DNA of 64,000 bases from Acanthococcus lagerstroemiae (taxonomy: Eukaryota; Arthropoda; Insecta; Hemiptera; Eriococcidae), in contig CM063107.1 in NCBI GenBank assembly GCA_031841125.1, positions 65,483,814 to 65,547,813 on the forward strand, given 5' to 3'. Made by a program: the position numbers and the translations under genes. Below the pieces are notes generated by a model. It was not told the origin of the DNA, did not search any database, and was given only the letters and a program-made list of their open reading frames with translations. Of the stretch, positions 44,893 through 55,019 are shown one piece after another. Each line of letters begins with the position of its first letter. Position 1 is the stretch's first letter.

Positions 44893-45777
44893 TTACCACA
44901 CTTTCAATTTCTTAATCAATTTTTTACTTGATTGACGTATGTTTGAAATCATCGACAGTAATGTACTCATTTCACCAATCTTAAACACCCTGTAAATTAC
45001 AATTAGAAGAATTTGTACCTGCTTCTGAGCCTTCAGTGTTTGTTGTAGTGTGATTACTTTCCTTTCATCTGTTACGAGAATCAGCTACTTGTTCTTCGCG
45101 ATGAACGATTCCGCAAGCATTTTTCACATCTGAGAGATGACGTATACTTTTCCACAATGGTCTTTCTTCTCCCAGTACTTTCGACTTCTTTCCTTGTCTG
45201 ATACACTGTCATGTTGTTCGGCCTTATTACTGGTACGCAACAGGACGGCTACTTGGAACTTTCAACTGAAATGAAACAGCTAAATGTAGAAACGCAAGGT
45301 AGATAATAGTAGTTCGAGTTGGTGGAGACACTCACCTACAATGAGGTTGAACAGTGTGGTTTGTGAGATCCACTGTATTGCTAATTCAGATTTGTTGTCA
45401 GAATTACTGCGATCACTATCCCACTCCTTTGGGAAGATTCATTTTCAATAGTGAATGGAACGTGTTTATGCCCCCTTGCCCGGCATTACATGACTTCAGA
45501 ACTGCAGTCTATGAAAAGTGAACAACAGAAACTTGCAACAGGCAGACACCACACAAAACGTACATATGCAAGCTTGGACATAACAACTTGTACTTACAAA
45601 TTTGGCACAAATTACATCATCGTATTCTTCTGAAACAAGTGAAAGTTTCCAATCAAAAGCTTCAATATCACATTGCTTAGACATCGGGAAGCCGAGGTCG
45701 GTAAATGCTTGAATACTGCTTACCACCGGATACGACTCATCGTCAAGTACTACGAAGCTTCTTGGTTCCCATGACAT
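44893..45777 (-). pseudogene. Decayed intron-containing gene inside the foldback-like element
   Basis: Exon 1 (45777 to 45598) starts at an ATG preceded by CAAC and encodes 60 residues beginning MSWEPRSFVVLDDESYPVVS, ending in CAKF at a consensus GTAAGT donor. A second segment (45426-45336, EWDSDRSNSDNKSELAIQW...) is open and ends at a GTGAGT donor after an AG. The best downstream acceptor (TTTCATTTCAG, ending at 45266) leads into sequence with stops in all frames, although blocks there look coding (KERSRKYW, GEERPLWKSIRHLSDVK in shifted frames). A last open block (45068-44893) follows CTCGTAACAG and reads ERKVITLQQTLKAQKQ, then IGEMSTLL and KKLIKKLK before a stop; its heptad-like Leu/Ile spacing suggests a helix. 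I do not recognise the protein. It could be the element's own lost gene or a captured host gene. Confidence 0.5.
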
Positions 45778-47880
45778 GTTGAATAGCGGCGAACGTTTGG
45801 CAATGCGGAGGAGTGTTCATTGATAATGGCATATGCTCAATGGTGAACTATTCATTGGGGTCATACTGAAACCAGTGTCATGCTGATTTTTCCTACATAA
45901 AAAAGTGGAAAGTATAGAGACACAATGAAAGTAGATGTCTTGTTCAGAATTGAGACGAGGAACGTTTCTGAAGTGAAAAGTCACTAACCATAGTGCGGTG
46001 ATGAATTGTTCTCTCTCTCTCTTTCAAACAGTAGCTACAATGATGACAACGGCGTTCACATATGCGTCTAATGAAACAAATTGAATTAATGGGCTGCACT
46101 GACACGAGGAACGATATTTGCACTCGTACTAGTGTGCTCAATCAATATGAAGGAAACGCAAAATACTTACGACTGTTTGTACTATACATCAGGTGCTGGA
46201 TAATCCTGGCAGGAACAGGTACTTGAAATTAATCGCGAGTTTCAATGGAGATACAGCACTGGCTTTCAATACGAAACATAGGAAATATTGACCAACACGG
46301 GCGATACGTTTCACAAAAACAAAATTCACGATAGTTTTTTACCGATTACCAGTTCACAGCGACGATACCAAATACCAACAGCGCACTGCATGAAAAATAC
46401 TTGTGTTGTGACATAGAACTGACCACTTCACTTTTAATTTAATTTCCGTTTTATAATTATAAAGATAATACAGGATGGAAGCTACAACTAAAAATCGTGT
46501 CCAGAGAACAGAGAATTCAACATTCAAATATTCAAACGACAGGTGCGTGGTGCGGGACAGCCCGGCGGTAACCAATGCTGATTTTGTGAGCTTGTGATAG
46601 CCGACCACCAACCACGCCACTACGCAACGGTATGAATCGAAGCATCCCAGCCCGCAGACTGCCGCAGGCATTTAATTCATTAACAAAATAAAGGACCATG
46701 AAACTGGATTATGCAGACTATCGAAGGGACTTTTTCACAAAACATATGACGACGTAACAAAATTGGGTATTCGAGCCGGGCAGCGCTAGTATCAACTACT
46801 CTTATCAGTGACCAAAAGGTAAAGTTTTTGAAACATGCAGCAAAATTTTGGAATCTAGCTATAAAAATAGTTTTAATCGAAAGAAAATTCTTTGTTCAAA
46901 AAATTATTTTGTTCATTAATGGAGGAAATGCATAGATTGACCGTTTACTACTTATCACTTCGACATCAGCGACGCGCTCGGACGAATGCACGGCCCGATG
47001 TACATTTTCGCGGCCACATATTACTTATTTTATTCAGGAAAGTGGGGTAGAAAGTTTATTTTTTAATACTGAATAATTTACTGGTACTGTTCTGTAGCAT
47101 GGCACTTTTTACAGCAATAACTAATAACATGGATTTTTTTAGAACAGATTTTTGTTTATTCATTATTTCAGGAAAAATTATTTTGTACTTAATCCCTCCA
47201 CCTCGACCTAAATTCCGAAATGGGTTAAATGTGCTGCAGGTGATGTAGACAAGTTATCTCCCAATTTCAAAATTTTTCTCCTCTCTCCAGAGTGGCGGCA
47301 AGTGCCAGGGTGCAGTTTAAAATGTTTTAATCAATCTGAAACTATTCTGTGATTTTTTAAAAATGGAAGAACTTACGCAGAGGAAGGGGGGGGTACATTG
47401 GAGTGGAGCAAGCAAGATGAAGTTCAGATTTAAATCCTGAAGAAGATGGACATTGTTAACCAAGTTGTATATATAAAAAATAGTAAGATTTTCTACAAAA
47501 ATTAGTAGGTAGTCATCAGAAAGCCTGGAAGGTGAGCAAATTACTGAGATTTGTTGAGCTTCAGTGGGGCAAGTTAAGCCAAGCATGAGCCAAACCATTT
47601 TCAAAGTCTACAAGTAATTTAGGAAAAAAGTAAAACTAAGTTGTTGGAATATGCTAAAATTAATTTTATGTCGAGTTTTCAAAAACTCCGGTGCAGTTTT
47701 TTTTTTTTTTTTCTACTTCCCCCTTCTTTGAGATACACTTAAGACTTCACAGTGTCATTGTCCAGGTTCTTCTTGCAAAGATAAACAGTGCCCAACCTAT
47801 AAGTCAAATTTTTTATACCAACCAAAATATTCTCAATGTGCTACCTATTTATTAATAACAGTTACCACCATAATATTGCA
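45778..47880. other. Interior of foldback-like element, 5' side of the decayed gene
   Basis: Includes a CT/GA microsatellite (46011-46026) and a minus-strand open frame (46354-46671) without recognised motif, which might hold upstream exons. GTATTCGAGCCGGGCAGCGC at 46767-46787 is a short G+C-rich island. From 46900 the DNA is AT-rich without features. Confidence 0.35.
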
Positions 47881-47892
47881 GACACTTAGTTT

Positions 47893-48032
47893 CGAGTTGG
47901 CGCGAAGCGCCAACGAGTGAAAGCATTTGCGAGCAAAGCGAGTGAATGCTCCAGAAAAGATGGCGAGCCGGACGGCGCGCGCTGCAAGCGCGTAGCCTCC
48001 AGGGGCGCTATAAGCGTCCCGAGAGAGGCTAG
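47893..48032. other. GC-rich cluster of three-base-loop hairpins
   Basis: In about 140 bp of strongly G+C-rich DNA inside an AT-rich neighbourhood there are three clean stem-loops with loops of exactly three bases: GTTGGCGC-GAA-GCGCCAAC (47896-47914), CGCGCT-GCA-AGCGCG (about 47976-47990) and GGGGCGCT-ATA-AGCGTCCC (about 48002-48020). A weaker one (GCATTT...GAATGC, about 47923-47949) lies between. The style does not resemble the rest of the window. It lies just inside the right terminal array of the foldback-like element. Confidence 0.65.
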
Positions 48033-48162
48033 TAAATCTAATAAAAATAATGTGTGTATATGTGATTCAAAATTACTAGCCGTACAATTCAATTTTACAT
48101 TTACGCTATTAATTATGTCTAATCGACGTCAAAATCCAGTCAGCAAAATGCGCGCACTGAGT

Positions 48163-48723
48163 TAGATGAACTTTGGACATTCAGTTGATGTCAAAATGGC
48201 GTGAAGTACACAGGTTGACACGAAATTGACATCAAGATTACATCATATATTTCAGAAAGGAAGTAAAAAAATTTATTGACATAAATTTGACATCACAATT
48301 ACATCAAATTTGTGTCAATTCCACAACTGACACAAAATTGACATTAAACTGCATATCAATCTGGTTGATGGGGGAGTTTTGATGTCAAATTGACGTCAAC
48401 ATTGCATCAAGTGTATTAGAAGAAAAGAAAATATTTGATTGATACAAAATTGATATCAATATGATGTCTAAATACGCTCAGCAAAATGCACATTGAATTG
48501 GACTATAACTTTGAACGTCATATTGACATCAAAATTACATCAAATATACTGGAAGAAAAAGTAAAACATTTCTTCACGCAAGTTTGATGTTAGTTTGGCG
48601 TCAAATTTGTGTCAAATTCATCATTGACACGAATTTGACATCACAATTACATCAAATTTGTGTCAATTCCACAATTGACACAAAATTGACGTTAAACTGC
48701 ACGTCAATCTGGTTGATGGGGAT
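48163..48723. repeat. Right terminal TGACATC-type repeat array, tandemly duplicated end
   Basis: TGACATCA, TTGACACA and TTACATCAAA words recur in the opposite orientation to the left array. The terminal phrase CAATCTGGTTGATGGGG occurs twice, near 48356 and 48705, each preceded by near-identical ACACAAAATTGAC(A/G)TTAAAC text, so the outer part is a direct duplication with a period of about 349 bp. Confidence 0.75.
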
Positions 48724-48845
48724 GCTACACATAATGCTACTTAATATAATTCGCCCTTCTTTCCTATTCAGTTCTATTTTTGACTTCCAGAATTATTTTT
48801 ACGTATTTTTTTATTTTAAGAACATTTTTTTTTTCATGATGTCTT

Positions 48846-49605
48846 TCTCCGGGAGAAAGTAAACTGCTCACACTTTCAGAAAATACGAAAGTATGTATTT
48901 TGCTCACACTGTAAAGTACACACACTGCAAAAGGCAGGGGAAAAGTGTGAGCACTTTACAGTCTCCCGACAGGGGGAGAAGTGTGAGCATTTTACATTCT
49001 TCCTTTTCATTTAAGGACGTATTCTGCTCACACTTTACTCGATCGTTACCCCTTAAATTACACTACTGAACAAAATGAAATTTTTTGTTTGCACAACGCA
49101 TTTAAGGACGTGATTCTTGAGTACTTTTCAACGCTGAACACAGTGCCGTCGGCCGTTTTTCTCTATCACGTCTAGTTTTTCTACACTTTCTCAAAAGGTG
49201 CGGATATTACGTGTGCCCGAAGCCTATTAAACCAACCTCAACCACGGAGCCTTGTCCTTCATAGATTATATACCTCACATTCATACCTCGTTACACTTAA
49301 TTACTCGACTACTCGACTGATCTCAGTCGATTCTACGTTCATGTTTTAAGTTATTTATTATTACGTTACATTTTACCCTAGATTTACCTGTTATATTTGT
49401 AATTTACCGTAGAGTTACCCGTTAAAGTAGCACTGTGTGCAAAATACTGTTTTCTATATAAAATTACCGATGTGAGCAAAATACATAACAAGTGTGAGCA
49501 AAATACATTCAGAATATACTCGTCGTTCGGTGTGCAAATTAGACTGTGAGCACTTTACATTTTCAAAAAGAAATGTGTGTGCAGATTACATTCGCCCCTT
49601 TCTCC
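48846..49605. mobile_element. Element with subterminal GTGTGAGCA repeats, about 760 bp
   Basis: Left edge GGGAGAAAGT...CTGCTCACAC, right edge (minus strand) GGAGAAAGGGGCGAATGTAA followed by CTGCACACAC. At least nine copies of GTGAGCA or its complement TGCTCAC sit within the outer parts, usually followed by AAAATACAT or CTTTACA: near 48866, 48903, 48949, 48983, 49030 and then 49472, 49492, 49552 on the right. Orientation flips between the two sides, as for transposase-binding sites. No target duplication or coding region was found. Confidence 0.55.
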
Positions 49606-49619
49606 AGCTCAATGATATA

Positions 49620-51120
49620 ATATTTTTCTTTTAAGTTTTCTAGTTTTCTGCAGTCTCTGAAGGTATGGTCCGGGGTGTCTTCATCTTCACAGCATTCCAT
49701 GCATGTGCCATCTTTAAATAGTTTAAACTTTTGTAGGTAAAGACCTTTTTTTTTCTTTTAATTTTTCTCGACAATATGCGCAGAGATTTGATAGAATTCG
49801 GAGAAATAATTTGAATTTATATAGCTGATTAATTTGTATCCGTTTTTCGTTGGGAGGGGGGGGGGGGTGATAGTATCTTAGCTACCAACACTGAATAGGA
49901 TGAAGTAGTCAATTACTCAGTTTCCTTAATTTTCGAGAATTTCTTCAGGTATATCTTCTTTCAAGTCAAAAAGATTTGGAAAGCTTCTGAGGTCGGATCC
50001 TGTGGAAATGACTCGATTTTTCGAGACGAATTCAGACCCTGGCTTGAAATTAAACAAGTTATTTTTCACCAGTTTTACCTCATTTTACGTCAATTTTTGA
50101 GCGTATTTTTATTTTTGAAAATTTCTACCTACTGCATACATTATAATGTCCTTTTTCGAACGAAAACTTCTCTGGAAAGCTGTGGCTTCGGAACTGAGTC
50201 GAATTCGCCCGCTTTTTCAAAAGGAATTCAAATCTGTCTTCGAAATCGAGCTAGAACCATTTGTTAACTAATTTTATATCCATTTCCTCCAATTTTTGAA
50301 CATTTCTTGGAAACGAAGTGTCGCCACCAGATTCGGACAGCGAATTCGAACTCAGTGGCCAAAATTCAGTAGGAATAAATGGACTGTTTCATTTATACGA
50401 TTTTTGAAAATTTCTCCATGTCTACCACGTCTTTTATGAGGATCAAAAAATTTTCCGAAAGCTTTCGAAACCAAACCTGGTCGAAATGGGTTATTTTTTG
50501 AGACAAATCCAATTCGACCTCGTAGATGAGTTAATTCATCTTTTTGTCGAGTTACTCCGATTTTGCGGCTTCGAACCCAGTGGCCAAAATCAGGGCCGTA
50601 TACAAGAGGGGGTGTCTGACCCCCCCCCCCCGGTACAGCCGTACGCTTAAAAATTCAGGAAAATGCGGATCTCAGAAACATTAGAAACACCATATGTTAG
50701 GTCAACCCCCCCCCATCCATATTCCTAGATACGACACTGGCCAAAATTGAATTAAAATAATTGTGACCTGCCAGGAAGAAAGGGACCTGAGCGCAAACAT
50801 TTAAATGTTACAGGAGAGCTGATAAACAAAATTAATAACGTTTTTACGTAATGAGACACTCAACTTTGAAGACTTACAGCAGTTTGGGAACATTTTAAAG
50901 AATTTTTTCGATTACACCACGCCAAAGAGCGGCCAAAAATTAGTGAAAAACAGTTATCAACAAAAATGATTTTTTTGCGCACAGGCCCCTTTCTTCCTGA
51001 TAGGTTACAATTATTCAACTCAGTTGTTTTTTATTTTTGAAAATTCTTCCGTATACTATCGGAATGAGAATTTTAGAAAGTTCCAAATCGAAAGGGTAGT
51101 TTCCGGGGCCACTTCGGCAT
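49620..51120. repeat. Diverged satellite tract, units roughly 180-230 bp
   Basis: Recurring phrases are GAAAGC(T/A)T(C/T)(G/T)GAA-like text, TTTTTGAAAATTTCT, ATTTTTCGAGAC(A/G)AAT, and GAATTCGAACTCAGTGGCC followed by AAAATT. They return at about 49980, 50170, 50340, 50450, 50570 and 51090. A stray unit lies near 43080-43200. A MITE sits in one unit at 50591-50739. A poly-G tract is at 49855-49868. Confidence 0.55.
50591..50739. mobile_element. hAT-type MITE in satellite unit, 149 bp
   Basis: Left end CAGGGCCGTATACAAG, right end (minus strand) CAGTGTCGTATCTAGG. Exact 8-bp duplication GCCAAAAT at 50583-50590 and 50740-50747. C-run interior. It interrupts the satellite phrase CAGTGGCCAAAATT, which resumes after it. 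Confidence 0.9.
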
Positions 51121-51228
51121 GCATGCATCACCATACGTCCCGCCACACTATACCTTGAATCAGAAACTGTTTCTGACTGATCTTCAACTCATGCATACTG
51201 TCATCTTACAAATACTCAAAAGTCTTAT

Positions 51229-51790
51229 TATACGCTGACGATATGAAGTTATACCACAGCATTATTTCTCGTAAGGACTGTATTGCTACTGCAATAGGAC
51301 CTTGATGCAATTGTACAATGGAGTTTAGAAAATGGTTTGCTTTTGAACTACAAAAAGTGTGAGAAAATTACTTTTACACGCAAAAGGAAGGTGAAAAACT
51401 AGGAGAAGTGAACCTAATTCGAGACCTAGGGATGATATTGGACTCCGAACTAACCTACAAGGATCACATTAGCCCAATCACTATGAGGGCAACTAGAAAT
51501 TTGGGTTTCATTATGCGGACAGGTGCATACTTTTCAAACATGACCACATTCAAAATACTGTACTTCGCATACGTGAGATCACATTTAGAATTTGGAAGTG
51601 TAATCTGGAGCCCTTATAAGAAAACTGGAATACAAAAGATTGAAAACCCCAAAAAGAAATTTCCAAAGTACCTGTATAAAAAGGTGTTTGAATATTATCC
51701 GTTAGATATCCCCATACAAAGACTTGGTTAAAGGCTTCGAAATGGACACTCTGCTGGTAAGGCGCCAGCTATTTTTGTTACTCACCTAAG
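51229..51790 (+). pseudogene. Jockey/CR1-like reverse transcriptase, C-terminal half
   Basis: YADDMKLYHS (51231 onward) holds the catalytic YADD box. After frameshifts it reads LDAIVQWSLENGLLLNYKKC and KITFTRKRK, then the 107-codon frame 51408-51731 with DLGMILDSELTYKDHI, FIMRTGAYF and YVRSHLEFGSVIWSPY, then IQRLG. In a further frame MDTLLVRRQLFLLL follows. These blocks are the standard order for the palm, thumb and C-terminal region of Jockey/CR1-group LINEs. At least three frameshifts make it inactive. In intact elements this protein copies its RNA at a nicked target. Confidence 0.85.
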
Positions 51791-51881
51791 TCGAACAGGC
51801 ATTTAGGTACCATCCCACCCAAACAGGACGGGGAGCTGTTTCATGTTATTACGACCCGGACCAAAAGTCACCGTTCTAGTG

Positions 51882-52086
51882 CAGTGTTCCTTAACCTGTG
51901 GTCCGCGGACCCCTGGGGGTCCGCTGTCTTGTCTACGGACATTTAAATTAATAAATAAATACCAGCAAGTCTGGGAATTGCTACGCTTACTTAGCACGGC
52001 GAACGTCGTCTTTTTATCAAGGGGGTCCTTGAAATTGTGTTTGATTTTCTAGGGGTCCGTGGACTGAAAAAGGTTAAGAAACGCTG
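51882..52086. mobile_element. hAT-type MITE in LINE, 205 bp
   Basis: Left end CAGTGTTCCTTAACCTGTGG, right end (minus strand) CAGCGTTTCTTAACCTTTTT, with GGTCCGCGGACCCC-like and GGGGTCCGTGGAC subterminal blocks. The exact 8-bp duplication TTCTAGTG lies at 51874-51881 and 52087-52094. This end type (CAGTGTTTCTTAACC...) is common among animal hAT elements. Confidence 0.95.
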
Positions 52087-52513
52087 TTCTAGTGAACTGA
52101 ACTTAATTCTTTGTCTGTAGAATAAATTAGCACTACAATCTCCAAAAATTGATATCTTTTGTCTGCAAGAAATACAGAATTCCGCAAAGAAATACTGCCC
52201 CAGTTATCTGTGTTTTTATAACTCATCTGATGTTCTCTCTCCATACCACTACCTACCATTGATTTTATTCTGATATATCTTGTGTTCCCACCCTTCCCAT
52301 CCATCATCTCCCCCAAACCCCCTCCTTCCCCACGCCTTTCTCTATGTCACTCACTCCCTACCTTCCTCCCTCCTCGTGTCTGTCTGTCTCGCTCTTTCTC
52401 TTATTTAAAGTTTTTATTTTACTATTGGTAAGTAGTCAATAGTTTCCCCCCGTCTCCCGTAAATGGCCGTGTAGAGCTTGTAAGTAAATAAATAAGTAAT
52501 TTTGATTTAAAAG

Positions 52514-52566
52514 ATGATAATAATAACAATAATCATCATCGTCGTCAGCATCATCGTCATCATCAT
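52514..52566. repeat. ATC/ATG-type microsatellite
   Basis: Imperfect trinucleotide run (GATAATAATAACAATAATCATCATCGTC and on to CATCATCATG, given in parts) just after the LINE tail. Confidence 0.7.
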
Positions 52567-52834
52567 GACTTCGAACAGTTAGTTGTCTCCATCCCACTTG
52601 CAGGCTGGCCGCAACTCGGTTTTCGTAGGCCGCAATTCGATTTTCCTGTTGGTCATAATTTACTTTTTTGTCCGCAATTCGACAGTAATAAGAGTCGTTT
52701 GGCCACAACTTGGAACCTCCGGTGGGCACATTATCACTAGACCACACAGCGACTAGATACTATTCTTGAACTTGATACGTGTCGAAGGGATCAGAACATT
52801 GACCTAGGCATTTCGCTGAAGGCCTTTTCGCCCC

Positions 52835-53280
52835 AGATTTTGTACCTATTCTGTACCATTTTGTACGACCAATCCCAAATTCTGTACCCTTACTCTTCCC
52901 CACTTATTTGCAAAATAAGTAGCCCTCCTAGCCCCCCATGGAAGCATTCGGCACCCGAAGAAGTATCAGAATTTTGGGCCTGCTTGTTTTGTACCATTTT
53001 GTACCACCAATCCCGAATTTTGTACCCACATCACTACCTGCATTTTTTTTTTAATAAATTTGGCAGGGCTAGCAAAACGTAGCTCCCCACCCCCCATTTT
53101 AGAATATCGCACCAGAAGTGATACCGATATTTTGTACCTATTTTGTACCATTTTGTACCACCAATTCCGAATTTTGTACCCTCTCCCTTCCCCACTTATT
53201 CGCAATATAATTAGCCCCGCTGGCCCCCTCCCATGGAAGCGTTCGGCACCCTGTGTGGTATCAAAATTTTGTGTCTATTT
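52835..53280. repeat. Three-copy tandem repeat rich in TTTTGTACC
   Basis: The phrase TTTTGTAC(C/G)ACCAATYC followed by CGAATTTTGTACCC begins near 52859, 52995 and 53150. Units 1 and 3 also share CTTCCCCACTTATT, CCATGGAAGC(A/G)TTCGGCACC and TATCA(G/A)AATTTTG. Unit spacing is about 136 and 157 bp; the middle unit differs in its second half. Confidence 0.8.
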
Positions 53281-55010
53281 TGTGTTCTTCAGTAACAGGG
53301 CTGTCGGAAGTTCTGCTGCACTGGAGCACGTGTACCAGGCAGGAAAATCGGTATTTCTAAGAAAATTCAATTTCTTAAAACTTATCGGTACTTATTGGAT
53401 AATTTGTTTCAATTTTTTGGGAGGGGGTCGGGAGGGATGTTCCAGAGTTCCTTATTTAAAAGTTTTGTATTTGCACCCGGTGAGCCCTGTTTACTACTGA
53501 ATCGGAGAGCCATAAACTTCCGAAGCACTTGAATGCACAAACAAAATATGTACAGTTTACAAGTCCAGTCCTCATGTCACCGAATCGTAAACGATTAATT
53601 TTTGCTATTTATGGCACCGCCATTGCACCGAGTCAGCACTATTGTGTACATTTCGGAAGAGTAAAAAATTAAACGCATCATTTATAACGCTCCCAATGCT
53701 TTTTCCGCAATATATGTACAGCACAGGCAGCAGTTCTATCAAACTGGTCAACCATATGGGTGAGCCAGAGATGGCCAGAGGGGGTAGAAAAAAGTCATTT
53801 AATATCATTCGAAAACGAAGCGCAGCTGAAAGGTATATTTATAAAAATGTGCGTCGCATTCGGCGACTTCGGCGTTTCGATATAATTTATTATACGAAAG
53901 TTACTTTTTACAGTCCGAGCCGGCAGATAGCCCTTGTTAATTATTCCAAGTTTGAGTGAGGTTTCAAAGATGAAGAGCCGGAAAGTTCAGGGGATCCGCT
54001 ATTTCCTCCGCACAAAAGGCTATTACTGTTATGTTAACAGCAGTTTGTAACACGCAATTAACTATCAACTATATTAGAAAGGGTTTGAAACGCGTAAAGG
54101 GTGAGATCGCGGCCGCCATTTTAACTATCCGGTGTCAGAACAAACTGACAAAATGTAATTAAGTGTCGGTGTAGAATTGGGCGCTACTTCAGTTTCACTG
54201 ACTGTTAATATTACTTAGAGACAGTTAAGTTAATGGCACAGAGAGAGATGGAGAGAAAGAGAGAAGGTGAGTGTGAGAGAGAGAGAGAGAGAAAATACGT
54301 GTGAGAGAGATTTTTTATGCACGTATATTAAAAATTCGTTAATAAAAATTTCCCCGTTTTTATTTTCGCAATATTGCGCGTTGTTTTATCCTGTTCGTAA
54401 GGGGCGAGTGACAAAACTGATTTTGAAAACCGAATGAACACGACTTTTTTCACTCATTTTCGGACTCGCTTTTCGGTCGTGCGTTAAAGATTTACACAAA
54501 TCCCGGTTGGTTAAACTTTTACGCAAGATCATATTAAATGGAGGTATGGTTATTATATTTTGCTTAATGCTCCAAGTTCTCGAGAAAGGTGTGGAAGAAA
54601 GCCCCGGCTCCGGCTTCGGTCCTGCGCCTCTTTGTTCATATAGTTCATACTCGAAGATATAATTAGCAGCGGGGAAATCTAATTAACTATGCGAAACCGA
54701 GCAGATGAAGTCGTTTCGAAGATGAAATCTTCCTCGTTAATTTTAATTTATACCTTTCAGTACCCTGCATCTTGTATTTACAGCAGGCGTGGATACACGG
54801 GGATAGAAATGGGAGCTATTGCCTCTTTTGGAAAGAAAAATTGGAATTAAGAACCCTTCAAAAATGTCAAAATCTTACCGATGTCCTAGCATGTTGCACT
54901 TCTAAAGAGTCTCATGGTGACAGGGTTTTGAACGCTGTAATTAAGGTTTGAAGAATCAGAGCGAATTTTAAACAAGTTTAAAAAAGTCTTACAGAGCGCA
55001 TCAAAGTAAA
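53281..55010. other. No gene recognised; GA microsatellite
   Basis: Contains an imperfect GA run (54238-54310) and a CpG-bearing stretch near 53940-54130 with GCGGCCGCCATTTT. The open frame 53642-53959 has no recognised family. A CAGGGCT...AGCCCTG pair (53297-53489) lacks a target duplication. Confidence 0.4.
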
Positions 55011-55019
55011 ATGAAACGA

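Larger units (their letters stand above)
43406..48723. mobile_element. 5.3-kb foldback-like element with arrays of TGACATC repeats at both ends
   Basis: The left edge reads ATCCCCATTAACCAGATTGA and the right edge, on the minus strand, ATCCCCATCAACCAGATTGA (19 of 20). Inside each edge lies a few hundred bases of degenerate TTGACATCAAAATTGACATC-type repeats in inverted orientation, as in Foldback-type elements whose long termini are built of short tandem repeats. The middle (43850-48150) holds a decayed spliced gene on the minus strand, a nested hAT MITE and a GC-rich hairpin cluster. No transposase family was recognised and no target duplication was found at the outer edges. Confidence 0.65.
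51220..52495 (+). mobile_element. Jockey/CR1-like LINE 3' part with inserted hAT MITE
   Basis: Coding remnants of the RT C-terminal half run to about 51790. A MITE with an exact target duplication occupies 51882-52086. After it the LINE continues with a C-rich probable 3' untranslated region (52260-52400) and ends in AAGTAAATAAATAAGTAA (about 52480-52497), the simple-repeat tail typical of these LINEs. The 5' side is truncated near 51220. Confidence 0.65.

Noticed and set aside
46354..46671. Minus-strand 105-codon frame as the first exon of the decayed gene
   Set aside because: No consensus donor in frame at a sensible position and no detectable link to the 45777 exon; the later ATG has the better start context.
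53297..53489. CAGGGCT...AGCCCTG pair as a MITE
   Set aside because: The flanks TTCAGTAA and TTTACTAC match at only five of eight positions and the inverted repeat is seven bases.
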